DNA from: Patescibacteria group bacterium
Lineage (GTDB): Bacteria > Patescibacteriota > Patescibacteriia > 2-12-FULL-60-25
Direction of reading: 5' to 3'
NCBI GenBank assembly: GCA_031082005.1
Contig: JAVHLR010000001.1
Coordinates: forward strand, 1,121,251-1,185,250
DNA: 64,000 nucleotides
Shown here: positions 6,639 to 17,699 of the stretch, piece after piece
Layout: each line of letters begins with the position of its first letter
How positions within the stretch are numbered: the first letter of the stretch is position 1
Program-made: the position numbers and the translations under genes
The notes under the pieces: generated by a model
The model's input: only the letters and a program-made list of their open reading frames with translations
Databases searched by the model: none
What the model was told of the DNA's origin: nothing

Positions 6639-9600
6639 CTACGGCGCCACACCCAACTGCAACGCCCCCTTAAATACGACCCACGGTCTGTAGAACGAAC
6701 CACCGTTTTCAGGATCGCACATATTATTCTTATTTTGTGATTGGGCGACGTTCAAAGACAACGTCGGATCGGAATTCCAATATACTCCGCTCGCGTCATA
6801 ACATCCGCCATTGGGCAGCAGAATGTTATTTCTGGCGACGCCTCCGCCATCTTTGAAACCAGGGCCGAGCTTACCGCCGCCCAAATCTTGGACACGGCAT
6901 TCACCCGTACACCAACCCCAGTTATCTTTCACCAGGACGCGAGGCGTATAGCGGCAGGCGGCATTCGTATCGTCGAAGCATCCACCAGGTTCGGCAGTAT
7001 TCGGGACGCACGTATCACCCTTTGCGCATGACGTGGACGAGGAACATTCTCGCGTATTATCACGCGAACAATGTCCGGTGACGTTAGCGCACTTGTAATC
7101 CGCATCTATCTGTTGCGACTTGTCACAGGTATAGACATGCGTAAACTCGAAGTAGTTCTGTTCACAGGCCGCATCGCTGGAGCCGAACCCTACGCGGACA
7201 TTACACGTATCGTCGCCCACGGACCCCGCCCGACAATCCTGATCCGTATGGCACGATACTTCCGGCTTGCGGTTACAGCTTCCCGTGTCAGTACACCGAC
7301 CTGCGGCAGGCGGACAATCGTTATCCGAACTGCAAGTCAAACCGGGTACGAATTCGCACTCTTTACTCACGCCGCAGAACGGTTTCTTGTTCTTCATCCT
7401 GACGTCGTCCAGTTTCTGCTGCGTCCCGTCACCCCAATCGATCGTCATTTCCTTCAAGCCCATCTGGTTATCCGCCGCCCAAGCATAGAATCGCATGGTC
7501 ACGATGGCTTGTCCGCCCACGTAAGCGACCTTGCCCTCCGTCAGGCCTTCCAAGCTGAACGCGTCCACCGTGGAAATCGGACATTGGCCAGCTGATGCGC
7601 ATTGTCGGTTGGTATCAGGTGCAGCAAGGCGCGGCGGCTTCGGCGCATAATATGAGATGTAGGTGAAATCAGTGGCGTAGTCAGTTTTCGAAAAGCCATT
7701 CTGTTCTGCTATATACGTCGGCAAATGCAGACCGCCCGTCACGTCAGTCGGCGGCAGTCGTTTTTTCGCATCGAACGAGGCGATATAGCTTCCGCTGGTC
7801 GCGCTATCGCGTTGCGATACTCCGGTCAGACACTCCGGTCGCTTCGGATCAAGACCGCACAAGTCAACGCGCGGTCGATATCCAGCCTTATGTGTACAGG
7901 AGTTATTATCCCTATCCAAATCAGTCGTATTAGCATCACCGTCCGGATCTTCACAGTCGAATGATGTGCCGTATACCGTGCCTTTACTCGGTACGTTCCC
8001 GACCATAGTCACAGGCTGGCAATAGAATTGAGAATTCCACTGCTGATCATCGGTCGCCCAAGATGGCTTACAATCTTTTTCGTCCTGGCAGAAACTTCCT
8101 TCCTTCGCGCCAAGTTCGCAGATACCCGGACTCGAACTGGAACCACGCCAACGGGTCAAACCAGTACCTGTAATTTTGAAATACGGCACGTCAGGCGGAT
8201 AGGCCTGCGCAGTACAATCAGCTTCGCCTCCTGGAAAATTTCCCAGCGCGAATTCCTTACACCTTGTAGCATCAACCGCCAGCTTCTCGCAATGTCCAGG
8301 GATGAAGATATCCGCAGCCTCTGGGGTACCGCCCTGTTTATTCACGACTTTCAGATTATTCACAGTCTCTAGCGTGAAAGCACCCGGGAACCTGAACAAA
8401 TCCAAACCAGTACCCTGTGATCCATGGAGTAGATATCTCAAATTATTGAATTCCTTCCCTGCCAAATCCTTACTCGGCGATTGGCCGTCAGTTCCCTTCC
8501 ACAGCTCATAATCCTTACTCGGCGATTGGCCGTCAGTTCCCTTCCACAGCTCATATCCGCCGCTTGTCCAGTTATCCATCCAATACAGGTTACCCAAGTT
8601 ACCTAAGCCGGCCCAATCTGCAGTATTGTTCAATACTGCGCCGTTGAGCGGATAATTCGTATTGACCGTTCCTGGCGAACTTACTGTATTGCTATAGAAT
8701 ATCCCCACAAAAGCCGTACCCAAATCATCACTCGGTATCACCGCATGCCTCGTCGGATATGGCATCGGCTTATCAGGCATACCCGCTGGTTTGGACATAT
8801 CGTTGTACCACCAATTGGCCCAAGTGAATGAACAACCTGAACCCTCGTTACAGCGCACATGCTCATAACCTGGCGTAGAGCAGAAACCAGTCGAATAATT
8901 ACAACTGCCGAATACCTCCACCGGACAATCCGTCGATGGCTTACCTCCGCTCGGCTTACGGCACCACGACTGCTTGCCGTCCGGGAAATGTACGGCGTCA
9001 TCCGCGCACCAGAAAGCCCCGGCTTTTGCAGCGCTTGTCCTCACCAGATTTTTACAGTCTCCGTTCTGACCATCAGCCACGCAGTCAGCTTTGATAGCGG
9101 CGATCTCTGTCTGACAAGCAGTCAGATCCGCTCCAGATATGCCGGAGCATGGGTCTGCTTTAAGGGAATAGAGGCTTGAATTCGTCATCTGCTCCCAATA
9201 ATCGCTCATGCCACAAGACGTAAACTGCGGAGCCAGCTTACCGTTCACGTTCTTTACCGGTCCTCCGTGACACACATCATACTGACCGATATCGATTCCT
9301 CCGCCTGGACCGCAAGCCAAACCGGCATTCACTCCAGAAAGCGAATTACAGAAAGCCAAACTCGGATCTTTCAGATCAATCAAATCAGGATTACAGTCTC
9401 CCTGATATCCACAATACTTTGCCGAAGAAGTAGCGCCCTCGTCCCATACGGCATAACCGGAGCAAGTCTTATCCAACAAAGGATTACATGCGGTAGCCCC
9501 GCCGGAATCCGTGCCCGTGTAATACTTTGACAAATCCGGACAGCGTTCGCCCTGTCGAGGACCCGACATGCAAGTCCAGCTCGACTTGGTCACCGGCTGT

Positions 9601-12600
9601 TCATTCCATCGATATATCTTATAGATTTTCGCGAAGATATTGCTCAACCAACCCCAGTTACCTGTCGGGGCTTCACCTAAACGGAAATATTCCGCACCCG
9701 ATAACAAGAAAGTTGGCTTATTAGCTCCGGACTTGTACTGCGTCTTATCCAGCGCACCAGACATGATAAGGGGTTCCTCACCGATTTTCTTGGTGTGTTT
9801 CGCCGCACCGAACGGATTATTCGTCGTACCGACATTGAATCCTAGACTTGGTATGGCGTACGACCCCTGATCCCACACGCGATCCGTGTATGCCGCCGTA
9901 TCCCCCGCACTCTCCGAAGCTACGCTACCTACTTCCTTACAGATGTCTGCATGCCCGACATCCATATACATGTAGATATACCGCTCGTTCGTCAATCCAG
10001 GGAAACTCGCCGTGACCCACCAACCAACGAACTTGAACGGGCCAGCCAACTGGCTTCCTGAAGGATCAGATTGGTCTTCCGCGACGGCGTTATCTTCCGG
10101 CACCGTGTCTTCGAACATGGCACGTATGGCGAAATACGGCTTGCCGCCTTCGCTCTCGGCGTAGAACACATCCTCTCCCTTCAGCTCGCGCGGTCCGCCA
10201 ATCGATTCATTGAATCTGCGGAACTTGGATTGTCCATCAGCTCGGAATCCCATTTCCCAATACTTGTAATAGCAATAGTTGTCGCCTTCAGGGCCCGAAT
10301 GTGCTTTATCCTTACACGGTAATCGGATTAAACGCGTACCATCCTCGTTCGTGAGATAACCCGATCCTTGGGGAGTCAGTCTCTTGATCTCCGCCATTTC
10401 GCGTTTGACTATTTCGTTACCGGCCTTGTCCCATCCTGCCGTTCCGGCCTCTGTCGGGAATTGGTCGACCCACCAGCCGGATTGGCCGCAAGCCCACGTT
10501 CCACCCGCACCAGTCTTATACATCGGCTTGAAATCGAAATACGTGAAGTTAGTTTCAAGCGACGCCTTCTCTATCTCTTCGGCTGTCGGCGCGGTCTTGT
10601 TTATCAACCATTCGGTCCAAGCCTTATCATTGAACTCGACGAAATATTCAGCATAGTTCCTGTTCTTACCGCGACCCGTGGTTATCCAACGTCCGGCAAG
10701 AGTATCTTCAGCATATGCTTGCGCGCCAAAAGCATTACGCCCCTGCCCACAAGCCGCTCCGCTATCCGTACCGCGGACAGACAGACCGTCTATCGTCGAA
10801 CCCCAACCGCAGTTGTTCTCATACCAATTCTTATAATCGCCCGATCCGCCAATCCAACCATTCCAGGTCATGTTATAGGGCATCGGTACGGCCCAATCGG
10901 AAATCGCTCCGGGATCCTGGACAAAACACTCGTTATACCAGAAATAGCTCATCTTGCCCGGTGCCTTAGCGATCAAATAACCAGGCTTATCCAATGAGAC
11001 AGCCGGAGCCACAGGTGCGGATATCTTGATACCTCCACCAGCTGCTCCCGGGGAACCAGGAGAAAAATCCCACTCCGTCAATACATTCGGCATCTGCGCC
11101 TTCAACACCCTTGGCTCCTTGGCGCTGGACAAGCAATAATATTCCCCGGAATTCATCGGCGGCAGATAACCGGCCGTGGGCTGATAGTGATACACGTCTT
11201 GTTTGCCCTGCAATACCGGAGTCGGACTCCAGACCAAGCATGGATGAAGGTCCTGCGTATTTCCCAGCGTCCTCGAATAATCATATTGCAGACAATTTCC
11301 GAAGATACCACGTATCAACGAGCTTGATTGCAACTCGCTGCAGGCACCTCCCGATCCGCAATCGCGACCATCAAAATCGGCATTCCCGGCGGTCGTACTG
11401 GCACTTGAAGCTTGATTCTGCAAAGCCGCACCCGGAGTACAAGACTGCCCATTGCGCGCTCCCCCGATACACACGCCCGATGGCGATGTGCCGCTATACG
11501 GCGCGTAATATTTATACATTCCGCCGTAAGACAGACGACGATAACTGCAATCGCAATCTTCGCCATACTCGCACAAAGACACTCCATCGAAACCCGGCTG
11601 ATATTTGATCGGTTGCGGCGGGTCCTTCACGTAATCCCATTCGATCACGAACTTGTTCGGATACGGGGCAGCTGAATCCGGATATGCACGGCAAGTAGAA
11701 CCGGGGAAAGCTTGAGCCAACGTGGCGTTGTCTTTCACCTTTTCATCCTGCGTGAAGGCCACGGAAGCATTCTGTACGTTCCTCTCATTGATGCTGGCGA
11801 TGATCAGCTGGGAATAGGCTTTATCGATCGCTGTATAGCAGTAATCCGGCGTGCCCGCTGCTTTTTCGATATAATAACCGATTGCGCCAGTCTGTTTGAT
11901 TTTGCACAACTTCAAATAGTTGAATTTGAGATCCGAATACGTCTCGGCCTGGCTCCACGGTACTGCTGCGACTGCACGATATTCGTTAGTCAAACCAGGC
12001 TGCAGATCCCCCAACCTAGTTGACATCAACTCGTATGCCATCCTACGCGTCTGGATATCGGGTATCTGATAATGATTGGGCAGCGTATAACCCGAATAAT
12101 CCCAGTCCGTGAACGTTACTTCCCTATCGGCGTATGTATCATGGTCAAGAAAGCTACCCTGCCACAAAACAGCCTGTGTCGTCGTCGATTTACGATCGAT
12201 GTAATGATTACAGAATTGGCTTTCTGTCGTACCCGATAACTGATCGCAGAGCGACAAAGCCGTACATAAATCCACGTACTTACCTTGCGCCGGATCAAAT
12301 ACGGTCTCTTGCGTTGAGCACCCGAGCCAAGCCTGACAATCGCGATCCAACTTGACCTTCATCACGATATTCGAGTCGTTCAACGAGCACCGCCCCGTCG
12401 CGACAAAACCATAAGAGTGGTCGTCAGACGTATCGTTCGAACAATCGGCATCCGTCGAACATGAAGCGTTCTGCGTCTGGCTAAGCCAAGAAGATACGTA
12501 TGGGTCCGTCACGCAATCATAACCGCCGGGTGTGCCTCCAGGATTCCCAGCGCAATTGACGACTTTGATGTCAACGCATGACCCGGCGTTTTTGCAGAAC

Positions 12601-15600
12601 TCGCTATCCGGATCGCTGACGCAATTGACCGGGTTTGTCGCCACATCGCCTTCCGCGTGTGACTTGGCATAAGATGCCTTAGTGCTGAAATTCAGACGAC
12701 TGTCATTCATGTCACGGAACAACACGCATCCCGAAAGAGGATCTATCTTGCCGTTACAGGTCGATTTATCCAATAATTGATTATTGATGAAATAGTACGG
12801 TTTGCCTTGCAGATGAGACTGGTCGGAATGATCGTTAGTGTCACGGAATTCAGTACATTCTGATTGGTCGGCAGGACAAGCCGATGTCGTACCGCGGTAG
12901 TTCGGCGAGCCTGAAAACTCTCCGAGGAAAGTATGTCCTCCACCGAGCTTTTCGGGATAGCATGGTTGCGGCGGCGAAGAATCCTTCACGAACCAGCCTG
13001 AATATTCCCCCTTCGGATATGTCGGGTTGCTTGATGCTTCGAGCTCCACCTTGTCGTGCCATTCGCAGATATGTTCCAAGGGAGCACGGAAGTAAGACGT
13101 AACCGGGCCGCTCACGAACTTATCGCATAACAGCTCGCTCGGACGGCACAGCATCTGCGGTTCGTTGCCGCTATCTACATATTTAGTGATGTCGTCCTTC
13201 AGATACACGGTCTCTATCGTCGATGTCGGTATTCCCAAGTTATCGAATTTCTGTTTGCCGAAAGCGCGACATGACATCTGACTTTGGTCGCAACGGAACG
13301 CCGGATCATCGACGACATAGATGAATCTATCAGCCGACTTGTTCACCGTCACCGTACCTGCATACAGACTGTCCCAAGGCTTCGCGTCCTGCGGCACTGG
13401 CAGCCCTTCCAGGAAGTACTGCTGACCGTATGGATCGTCGCTATTTTGGGTATCCACGAAAGCCGTACAACCGATCAGATCATAACGGCACAATCGCGAG
13501 AACTGCCTGACTGTCACATAGCCGCCGTTCCTATCCTTATATTCACGGCAACCCAACATCGCCTGTGCCTGCGGTACGCCTTCAGGCGTCATGTCGCATT
13601 CCGTAGGTATGACCCATGAACCCTTGATGACATATGATACGTCCTGCAGCCTTTGGATACTGATTTCATCCAAGTAAGAGACGTTGGGCATACCAACCCA
13701 GCTCAATGTCACCTTACCCGCCTGCGTCGTCTTGAATGGTCCGATCTCAAATCGTTTCCAATCGCTGGATGCCTTGAACGCTCCCACGGTAGTCGGACCT
13801 AAATTGACGTTTACCGTCTTAGCCGTGGCGACCGTCGACTTATACCAGAAACTGACCGTGTACAAAGTCCCGGTAGCCGCATCGAAATCGACGTTGATCG
13901 TTGTCGCCTGGCTGGTGTTGCTGTTCTGGATCTGTAAAGAATAATCCCCCACCAACAAAGCTTCAGTCGAGACTTTCAACGTAACCGTCGATTGCGCGGT
14001 GTACACCGGAACATTCCCCGCCGCATCCTTGAATGCCTCGTAGAAGACATTCGCCGTATTGCGGCCACGTGATCCCAGATAAGCGCGACAACCGGCATTC
14101 GCCATAGCACACTCATTGCTCTCGCTGGCGAGAATGTGATAGACACAGTCATTGGTCGTCTGGCGGTAATCCCCGCCGGTCTTTATGCAATCGTCGGCGT
14201 TCTGGTTATTCTTGCGATAGTCCACACAAGACGCGCTGGAGACGATAGTCTGCGAAAAATACCGATAGTAAGCTTGGCCGTTCTCATCGTAAATCTGACG
14301 GCAATCCAAATCAGCGCCGTCTTTCCAGTTCTGTTCGTCGCAACCGCTTGGATCCTTAAGTACCCCATCAGGGCCGGCTTTACGCAGGATCTGCGGCCCT
14401 CCTGCCGTCTCTTTGATCAAGCTCCAGGTACGCAGCTGGTAGCCCGTCGCTTCAGAGCCCTCCCATGTGAAATACGTAGTGGATTTATCATTCGGTTTTT
14501 GGCAGGCGCGGGCGTATGTCAGATATATCGTCTCTTCACCGCCACCAGCCGCTGCCTCCAAGTTAGTGAAGGCCTCGCAACCGACCTGGTCGGCGCTACA
14601 CTGTTCGGCATTCTTCGGCACGAAATTTGCCGTCGTGTCATCGTTCGGATCGGTCAAAGGATCAGTCGCGGGATTCGCCGCACCGGTCTTCACCAAATCG
14701 AAAGCCGAGGGCATCTTCAAGTATTCGGCATAACCGACACAGCTATTAGGACAATAATCACCCGTCGACAGTATAGCCGGAATTTCAGTCGGATCAGCGC
14801 CCGATGCATCAGTATAGCCTTGGCACCCGGCGTCCAACTGTGAGCACATCCGCGCAAAATCGCTGCATTCTGTCCGGTCGCTCTTATCGTCGCCCGTGCA
14901 TTTGAATTCATCCGGCGGCAATTTCAGATATTGCGTCTTAAGATCGCCAGCCAGCATCTCGACGTATTCAGTCGATTTATCCCCTTCCTCAAGTTGTACG
15001 TCCTCGATAGCTGCGTTCACTCCGCCGACGAAAATCCTTCCGGCGGTCGCATCCGCATTCGACACGAACTCACATGTGAACCTTTGCCATTCTTCGGTCA
15101 ACTGACTGGTTCCCGCGCTGACCGTGTTGTTCGAATTGATGAATGACGGCAGGCTCACGGCCAGATTCGCGCTATTGGTGATACATGCTCCGCTCCTGAA
15201 ATACGTCTGGCCGACCACCGTACTCACGACCGTCGATTGTTGCAGCGACGGCGAAATGGTCTTCGACAAGACCAAGCTCACCGAAGCCTTATGGGTTCCC
15301 GAGGTGTTATTCGCCCGTGCATAGAAAGACAAGGCGTAATTCCTTAACGGCGCGACCAAAACCGCCTGATAAGGCCCAGCCTGATAATCTGGAGACGTCT
15401 TGATCTCTATACTGCGTGAACCGGAACGACTCGAATCTCCGGAATCAGCGACGAATACCGTCGGCACATAGGGAGATTTATCCTGAAATATCTTCCAGCC
15501 GTCAAGCTTGCCCGGAGCCGAAGCATCGTCGTATTCGAACGAACTGTTTTTCACCAAATTCAATGAAGGCTTACCTTGATTGACCTTAAGCACCTTAGTG

Positions 15601-17696
15601 CAACCGTCCCCCGACGCATCACACTTTTCGACAGTGGAATCGAAATAAACCCTTGATGTTTCCAGGAATATATTCTTGACGACCCCGTTGACCTTAGTGG
15701 TGAAGCCATGATCCACCCATTTACCGGTTGTTGTCGTACTTACATCATGTTTTGTCATGTAGTACATACAACCGATATTGTCCTGGTTACATGAGCCGTA
15801 ATCGATGGTATTGCGGATTAGCGAAAGGGCGTCGCCGCCATGCGGACCGCTATCGCGGGAAGTATAAGTACGGCAACTGACGTATTTTTCGTCACACTGG
15901 TCGCCACCAAAGCGCCAAACCGTCTTTTCCGCCATGCAGTATCCGTAAGCCCCGGTACAGTTTCCCTTATCATCGCGTTGCAGACATGAGACCAAATCAG
16001 TGCATTCCTGTAGACGTGCGTTCGTACTTGGAGCAATCAAGGACTCGCCAAAGCCGTTCAGTTGGCACTTAAAAGGAGGTGCTGTCAAAACCCATGTAGG
16101 ACTGATGAGATGACACCAAGGATGGGTCGCGTCAGCCAAACCCTCATCATTACAATCGCTGAAGCCTCTGACTACAGCCTCCAGAGTCACATATTTACCG
16201 TTGACTTTCTTGTTATACGGCGAATTTGCAGCCAACTCCCAGCCTATCGGGATAATGCGTGCAAAACGAAGTTTCGCCAGGTTTGAAGCACAATAAGCGC
16301 GCTGGAAACAACCAGGATCCTGGTTATCTTTGTTTTCCGTCACCGGAATGAGCTCCCAATCCTTGTGCAGTACTGCCTGGAGCCCCTCATCGTTCGCGAC
16401 AATCCCTGCCGCTTTCAACACCGTCAAGCCACCTGCCGTGCTCCCCTGCTGTAACGCATTAGCCAAACCTTCATCCAACGTACAGTTCCAATAACTACGT
16501 GAATCGGAACAGACCGACATCTCGGTCAAGAAATTTATTTCGTCCGAACCGCGCAGATTCGGCGTTATTATGTCAGTAAAAATCTTCTTCGGCCCGCTGC
16601 CCGTTCGTGGCTCGGCGCTCGTCTGTGCATACGGATTCGTCAAATCGACCTGATAGACGTTCGACTCCGCCTCGCTCGTATCAGTGAACCACCAGTTGAT
16701 GAGTTTATTCAAAGCACCTTCCGCCAAGGTCGTCAGGAACGTCATACCAGCGATCACCGGCAATTGTTTGACGCCGGCCCACATTGCGCTCATGGCCAAG
16801 GTGTTCATCTCGGAGAACGTGACCTCGTTCATCGATTTCACCGCGTTCGATTCCGCCAAAGTCTGTTCGATGATCAACGCCGGTGTCTTGATGCTGGTGC
16901 TCAAAGGACCGACGGTCGCCGTCTGCATGCCGCGGTTCTCTTGACGTTGCAGTTCGGCCGACTTCTTGGCCTCCTCACGCCCGATGACCGCCATGCTGTT
17001 GATGCGCAGCTGCAGCTCCATCGGATTGTTCGCCCCACGATCTATGCCGCTCAACAGATTACTCACGACTTCACGCGGTTGGAGCTGTTTGTAGACCGCA
17101 GAAAAATTCTGGTAGATTTTCTGATAAGTACAATCTGGCTCCGGCGGTTCGGGCAATCTCGCAAAAGGAATGCGCAATTTGAAATCCAGATTGATCGGTT
17201 GGCACAACCCCAAACCCCACTCCTTATCCACGCCATCGATGAAGCGATTAGTGAAATCCTGCGCCACATCACCCAAAAAGTCCTTGAATGATTGCCTGAA
17301 GAATGACGGCTTGCCGTGCATGCCTTCGAGCACCCACTCCGCCATGCTCTGCGACATGCGCATCACATACTTATTCAAAGTGTTCAACATGGCTCGCACC
17401 ACGATGAACTGCAACATGCCCTTACCTTCAGCGATACGCATCTTGAAGATATTGGCGTATTGACAGTCGTTTGAAGAGGCCATCCCTACTCCATAGGGTG
17501 CATTCAGCATCATCTGACAAGCCTGGATGTTCCAATGCGCCGCATATGCCGCCGGGAGATAAGCCGGGTCTTCTTCTACCGTGATGGCCTGCGCCGGTCG
17601 CGGCGACCAACCCACCGACAACACCAGCATCAACGCTCCGGCTACGCCCATCCCTGCCTTGGCGATATGACGGTAAAAATCCCTCGTGGCTTTCAT
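6639..17696 (-). CDS. Giant secreted Cys-rich surface protein (3685 aa)
   Basis: One uninterrupted frame of 11 kb, about one sixth of the window. Residues 1-37 are a signal peptide ending PRPAQA. Residues ~60-340 are helical with a hydrophobic stretch near 320-340 (VIAGMTFLTTLAEGALNKLI). After that comes a long Cys-rich, Tyr/Asp-rich part in which C-x6-C-x2-[FY] recurs at least eight times. Two carbohydrate-binding-like beta-sandwich regions lie near residues 711-860 (NLVKNSSFEYD) and 1210-1360 (NVFYEAFKDAAGN). A PKD-like strand pattern (MTIDWGDGTQ) lies near 3410, followed by a Cys-dense cluster. No LPXTG or C-terminal membrane anchor is visible. An adhesin or cell-surface fibre is plausible but not proven. 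It lies three bases behind the TSP3 membrane protein gene, so the two are co-transcribed. No Shine-Dalgarno sequence is visible. Confidence 0.85.
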   Translation of the reverse strand: MKATRDFYRHIAKAGMGVAGALMLVLSVGWSPRPAQAITVEEDPAYLPAAYAAHWNIQACQMMLNAPYGVGMASSNDCQYANIFKMRIAEGKGMLQFIVVRAMLNTLNKYVMRMSQSMAEWVLEGMHGKPSFFRQSFKDFLGDVAQDFTNRFIDGVDKEWGLGLCQPINLDFKLRIPFARLPEPPEPDCTYQKIYQNFSAVYKQLQPREVVSNLLSGIDRGANNPMELQLRINSMAVIGREEAKKSAELQRQENRGMQTATVGPLSTSIKTPALIIEQTLAESNAVKSMNEVTFSEMNTLAMSAMWAGVKQLPVIAGMTFLTTLAEGALNKLINWWFTDTSEAESNVYQVDLTNPYAQTSAEPRTGSGPKKIFTDIITPNLRGSDEINFLTEMSVCSDSRSYWNCTLDEGLANALQQGSTAGGLTVLKAAGIVANDEGLQAVLHKDWELIPVTENKDNQDPGCFQRAYCASNLAKLRFARIIPIGWELAANSPYNKKVNGKYVTLEAVVRGFSDCNDEGLADATHPWCHLISPTWVLTAPPFKCQLNGFGESLIAPSTNARLQECTDLVSCLQRDDKGNCTGAYGYCMAEKTVWRFGGDQCDEKYVSCRTYTSRDSGPHGGDALSLIRNTIDYGSCNQDNIGCMYYMTKHDVSTTTTGKWVDHGFTTKVNGVVKNIFLETSRVYFDSTVEKCDASGDGCTKVLKVNQGKPSLNLVKNSSFEYDDASAPGKLDGWKIFQDKSPYVPTVFVADSGDSSRSGSRSIEIKTSPDYQAGPYQAVLVAPLRNYALSFYARANNTSGTHKASVSLVLSKTISPSLQQSTVVSTVVGQTYFRSGACITNSANLAVSLPSFINSNNTVSAGTSQLTEEWQRFTCEFVSNADATAGRIFVGGVNAAIEDVQLEEGDKSTEYVEMLAGDLKTQYLKLPPDEFKCTGDDKSDRTECSDFARMCSQLDAGCQGYTDASGADPTEIPAILSTGDYCPNSCVGYAEYLKMPSAFDLVKTGAANPATDPLTDPNDDTTANFVPKNAEQCSADQVGCEAFTNLEAAAGGGEETIYLTYARACQKPNDKSTTYFTWEGSEATGYQLRTWSLIKETAGGPQILRKAGPDGVLKDPSGCDEQNWKDGADLDCRQIYDENGQAYYRYFSQTIVSSASCVDYRKNNQNADDCIKTGGDYRQTTNDCVYHILASESNECAMANAGCRAYLGSRGRNTANVFYEAFKDAAGNVPVYTAQSTVTLKVSTEALLVGDYSLQIQNSNTSQATTINVDFDAATGTLYTVSFWYKSTVATAKTVNVNLGPTTVGAFKASSDWKRFEIGPFKTTQAGKVTLSWVGMPNVSYLDEISIQRLQDVSYVIKGSWVIPTECDMTPEGVPQAQAMLGCREYKDRNGGYVTVRQFSRLCRYDLIGCTAFVDTQNSDDPYGQQYFLEGLPVPQDAKPWDSLYAGTVTVNKSADRFIYVVDDPAFRCDQSQMSCRAFGKQKFDNLGIPTSTIETVYLKDDITKYVDSGNEPQMLCRPSELLCDKFVSGPVTSYFRAPLEHICEWHDKVELEASSNPTYPKGEYSGWFVKDSSPPQPCYPEKLGGGHTFLGEFSGSPNYRGTTSACPADQSECTEFRDTNDHSDQSHLQGKPYYFINNQLLDKSTCNGKIDPLSGCVLFRDMNDSRLNFSTKASYAKSHAEGDVATNPVNCVSDPDSEFCKNAGSCVDIKVVNCAGNPGGTPGGYDCVTDPYVSSWLSQTQNASCSTDADCSNDTSDDHSYGFVATGRCSLNDSNIVMKVKLDRDCQAWLGCSTQETVFDPAQGKYVDLCTALSLCDQLSGTTESQFCNHYIDRKSTTTQAVLWQGSFLDHDTYADREVTFTDWDYSGYTLPNHYQIPDIQTRRMAYELMSTRLGDLQPGLTNEYRAVAAVPWSQAETYSDLKFNYLKLCKIKQTGAIGYYIEKAAGTPDYCYTAIDKAYSQLIIASINERNVQNASVAFTQDEKVKDNATLAQAFPGSTCRAYPDSAAPYPNKFVIEWDYVKDPPQPIKYQPGFDGVSLCEYGEDCDCSYRRLSYGGMYKYYAPYSGTSPSGVCIGGARNGQSCTPGAALQNQASSASTTAGNADFDGRDCGSGGACSELQSSSLIRGIFGNCLQYDYSRTLGNTQDLHPCLVWSPTPVLQGKQDVYHYQPTAGYLPPMNSGEYYCLSSAKEPRVLKAQMPNVLTEWDFSPGSPGAAGGGIKISAPVAPAVSLDKPGYLIAKAPGKMSYFWYNECFVQDPGAISDWAVPMPYNMTWNGWIGGSGDYKNWYENNCGWGSTIDGLSVRGTDSGAACGQGRNAFGAQAYAEDTLAGRWITTGRGKNRNYAEYFVEFNDKAWTEWLINKTAPTAEEIEKASLETNFTYFDFKPMYKTGAGGTWACGQSGWWVDQFPTEAGTAGWDKAGNEIVKREMAEIKRLTPQGSGYLTNEDGTRLIRLPCKDKAHSGPEGDNYCYYKYWEMGFRADGQSKFRRFNESIGGPRELKGEDVFYAESEGGKPYFAIRAMFEDTVPEDNAVAEDQSDPSGSQLAGPFKFVGWWVTASFPGLTNERYIYMYMDVGHADICKEVGSVASESAGDTAAYTDRVWDQGSYAIPSLGFNVGTTNNPFGAAKHTKKIGEEPLIMSGALDKTQYKSGANKPTFLLSGAEYFRLGEAPTGNWGWLSNIFAKIYKIYRWNEQPVTKSSWTCMSGPRQGERCPDLSKYYTGTDSGGATACNPLLDKTCSGYAVWDEGATSSAKYCGYQGDCNPDLIDLKDPSLAFCNSLSGVNAGLACGPGGGIDIGQYDVCHGGPVKNVNGKLAPQFTSCGMSDYWEQMTNSSLYSLKADPCSGISGADLTACQTEIAAIKADCVADGQNGDCKNLVRTSAAKAGAFWCADDAVHFPDGKQSWCRKPSGGKPSTDCPVEVFGSCNYSTGFCSTPGYEHVRCNEGSGCSFTWANWWYNDMSKPAGMPDKPMPYPTRHAVIPSDDLGTAFVGIFYSNTVSSPGTVNTNYPLNGAVLNNTADWAGLGNLGNLYWMDNWTSGGYELWKGTDGQSPSKDYELWKGTDGQSPSKDLAGKEFNNLRYLLHGSQGTGLDLFRFPGAFTLETVNNLKVVNKQGGTPEAADIFIPGHCEKLAVDATRCKEFALGNFPGGEADCTAQAYPPDVPYFKITGTGLTRWRGSSSSPGICELGAKEGSFCQDEKDCKPSWATDDQQWNSQFYCQPVTMVGNVPSKGTVYGTSFDCEDPDGDANTTDLDRDNNSCTHKAGYRPRVDLCGLDPKRPECLTGVSQRDSATSGSYIASFDAKKRLPPTDVTGGLHLPTYIAEQNGFSKTDYATDFTYISYYAPKPPRLAAPDTNRQCASAGQCPISTVDAFSLEGLTEGKVAYVGGQAIVTMRFYAWAADNQMGLKEMTIDWGDGTQQKLDDVRMKNKKPFCGVSKECEFVPGLTCSSDNDCPPAAGRCTDTGSCNRKPEVSCHTDQDCRAGSVGDDTCNVRVGFGSSDAACEQNYFEFTHVYTCDKSQQIDADYKCANVTGHCSRDNTRECSSSTSCAKGDTCVPNTAEPGGCFDDTNAACRYTPRVLVKDNWGWCTGECRVQDLGGGKLGPGFKDGGGVARNNILLPNGGCYDASGVYWNSDPTLSLNVAQSQNKNNMCDPENGGSFYRPWVVFKGALQLGVAP
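8466..8555. repeat. 45-bp perfect tandem duplication inside the giant gene
   Basis: The 45-base unit beginning ATCCTTACTCGGCGATTGGC is present twice in a row (8466-8510 and 8511-8555) with no difference. It encodes the doubled peptide YELWKGTDGQSPSKD and keeps the frame. Identity at all positions points to a recent event or an assembly artefact. Confidence 0.95.
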
Positions 17697-17699
17697 AAT

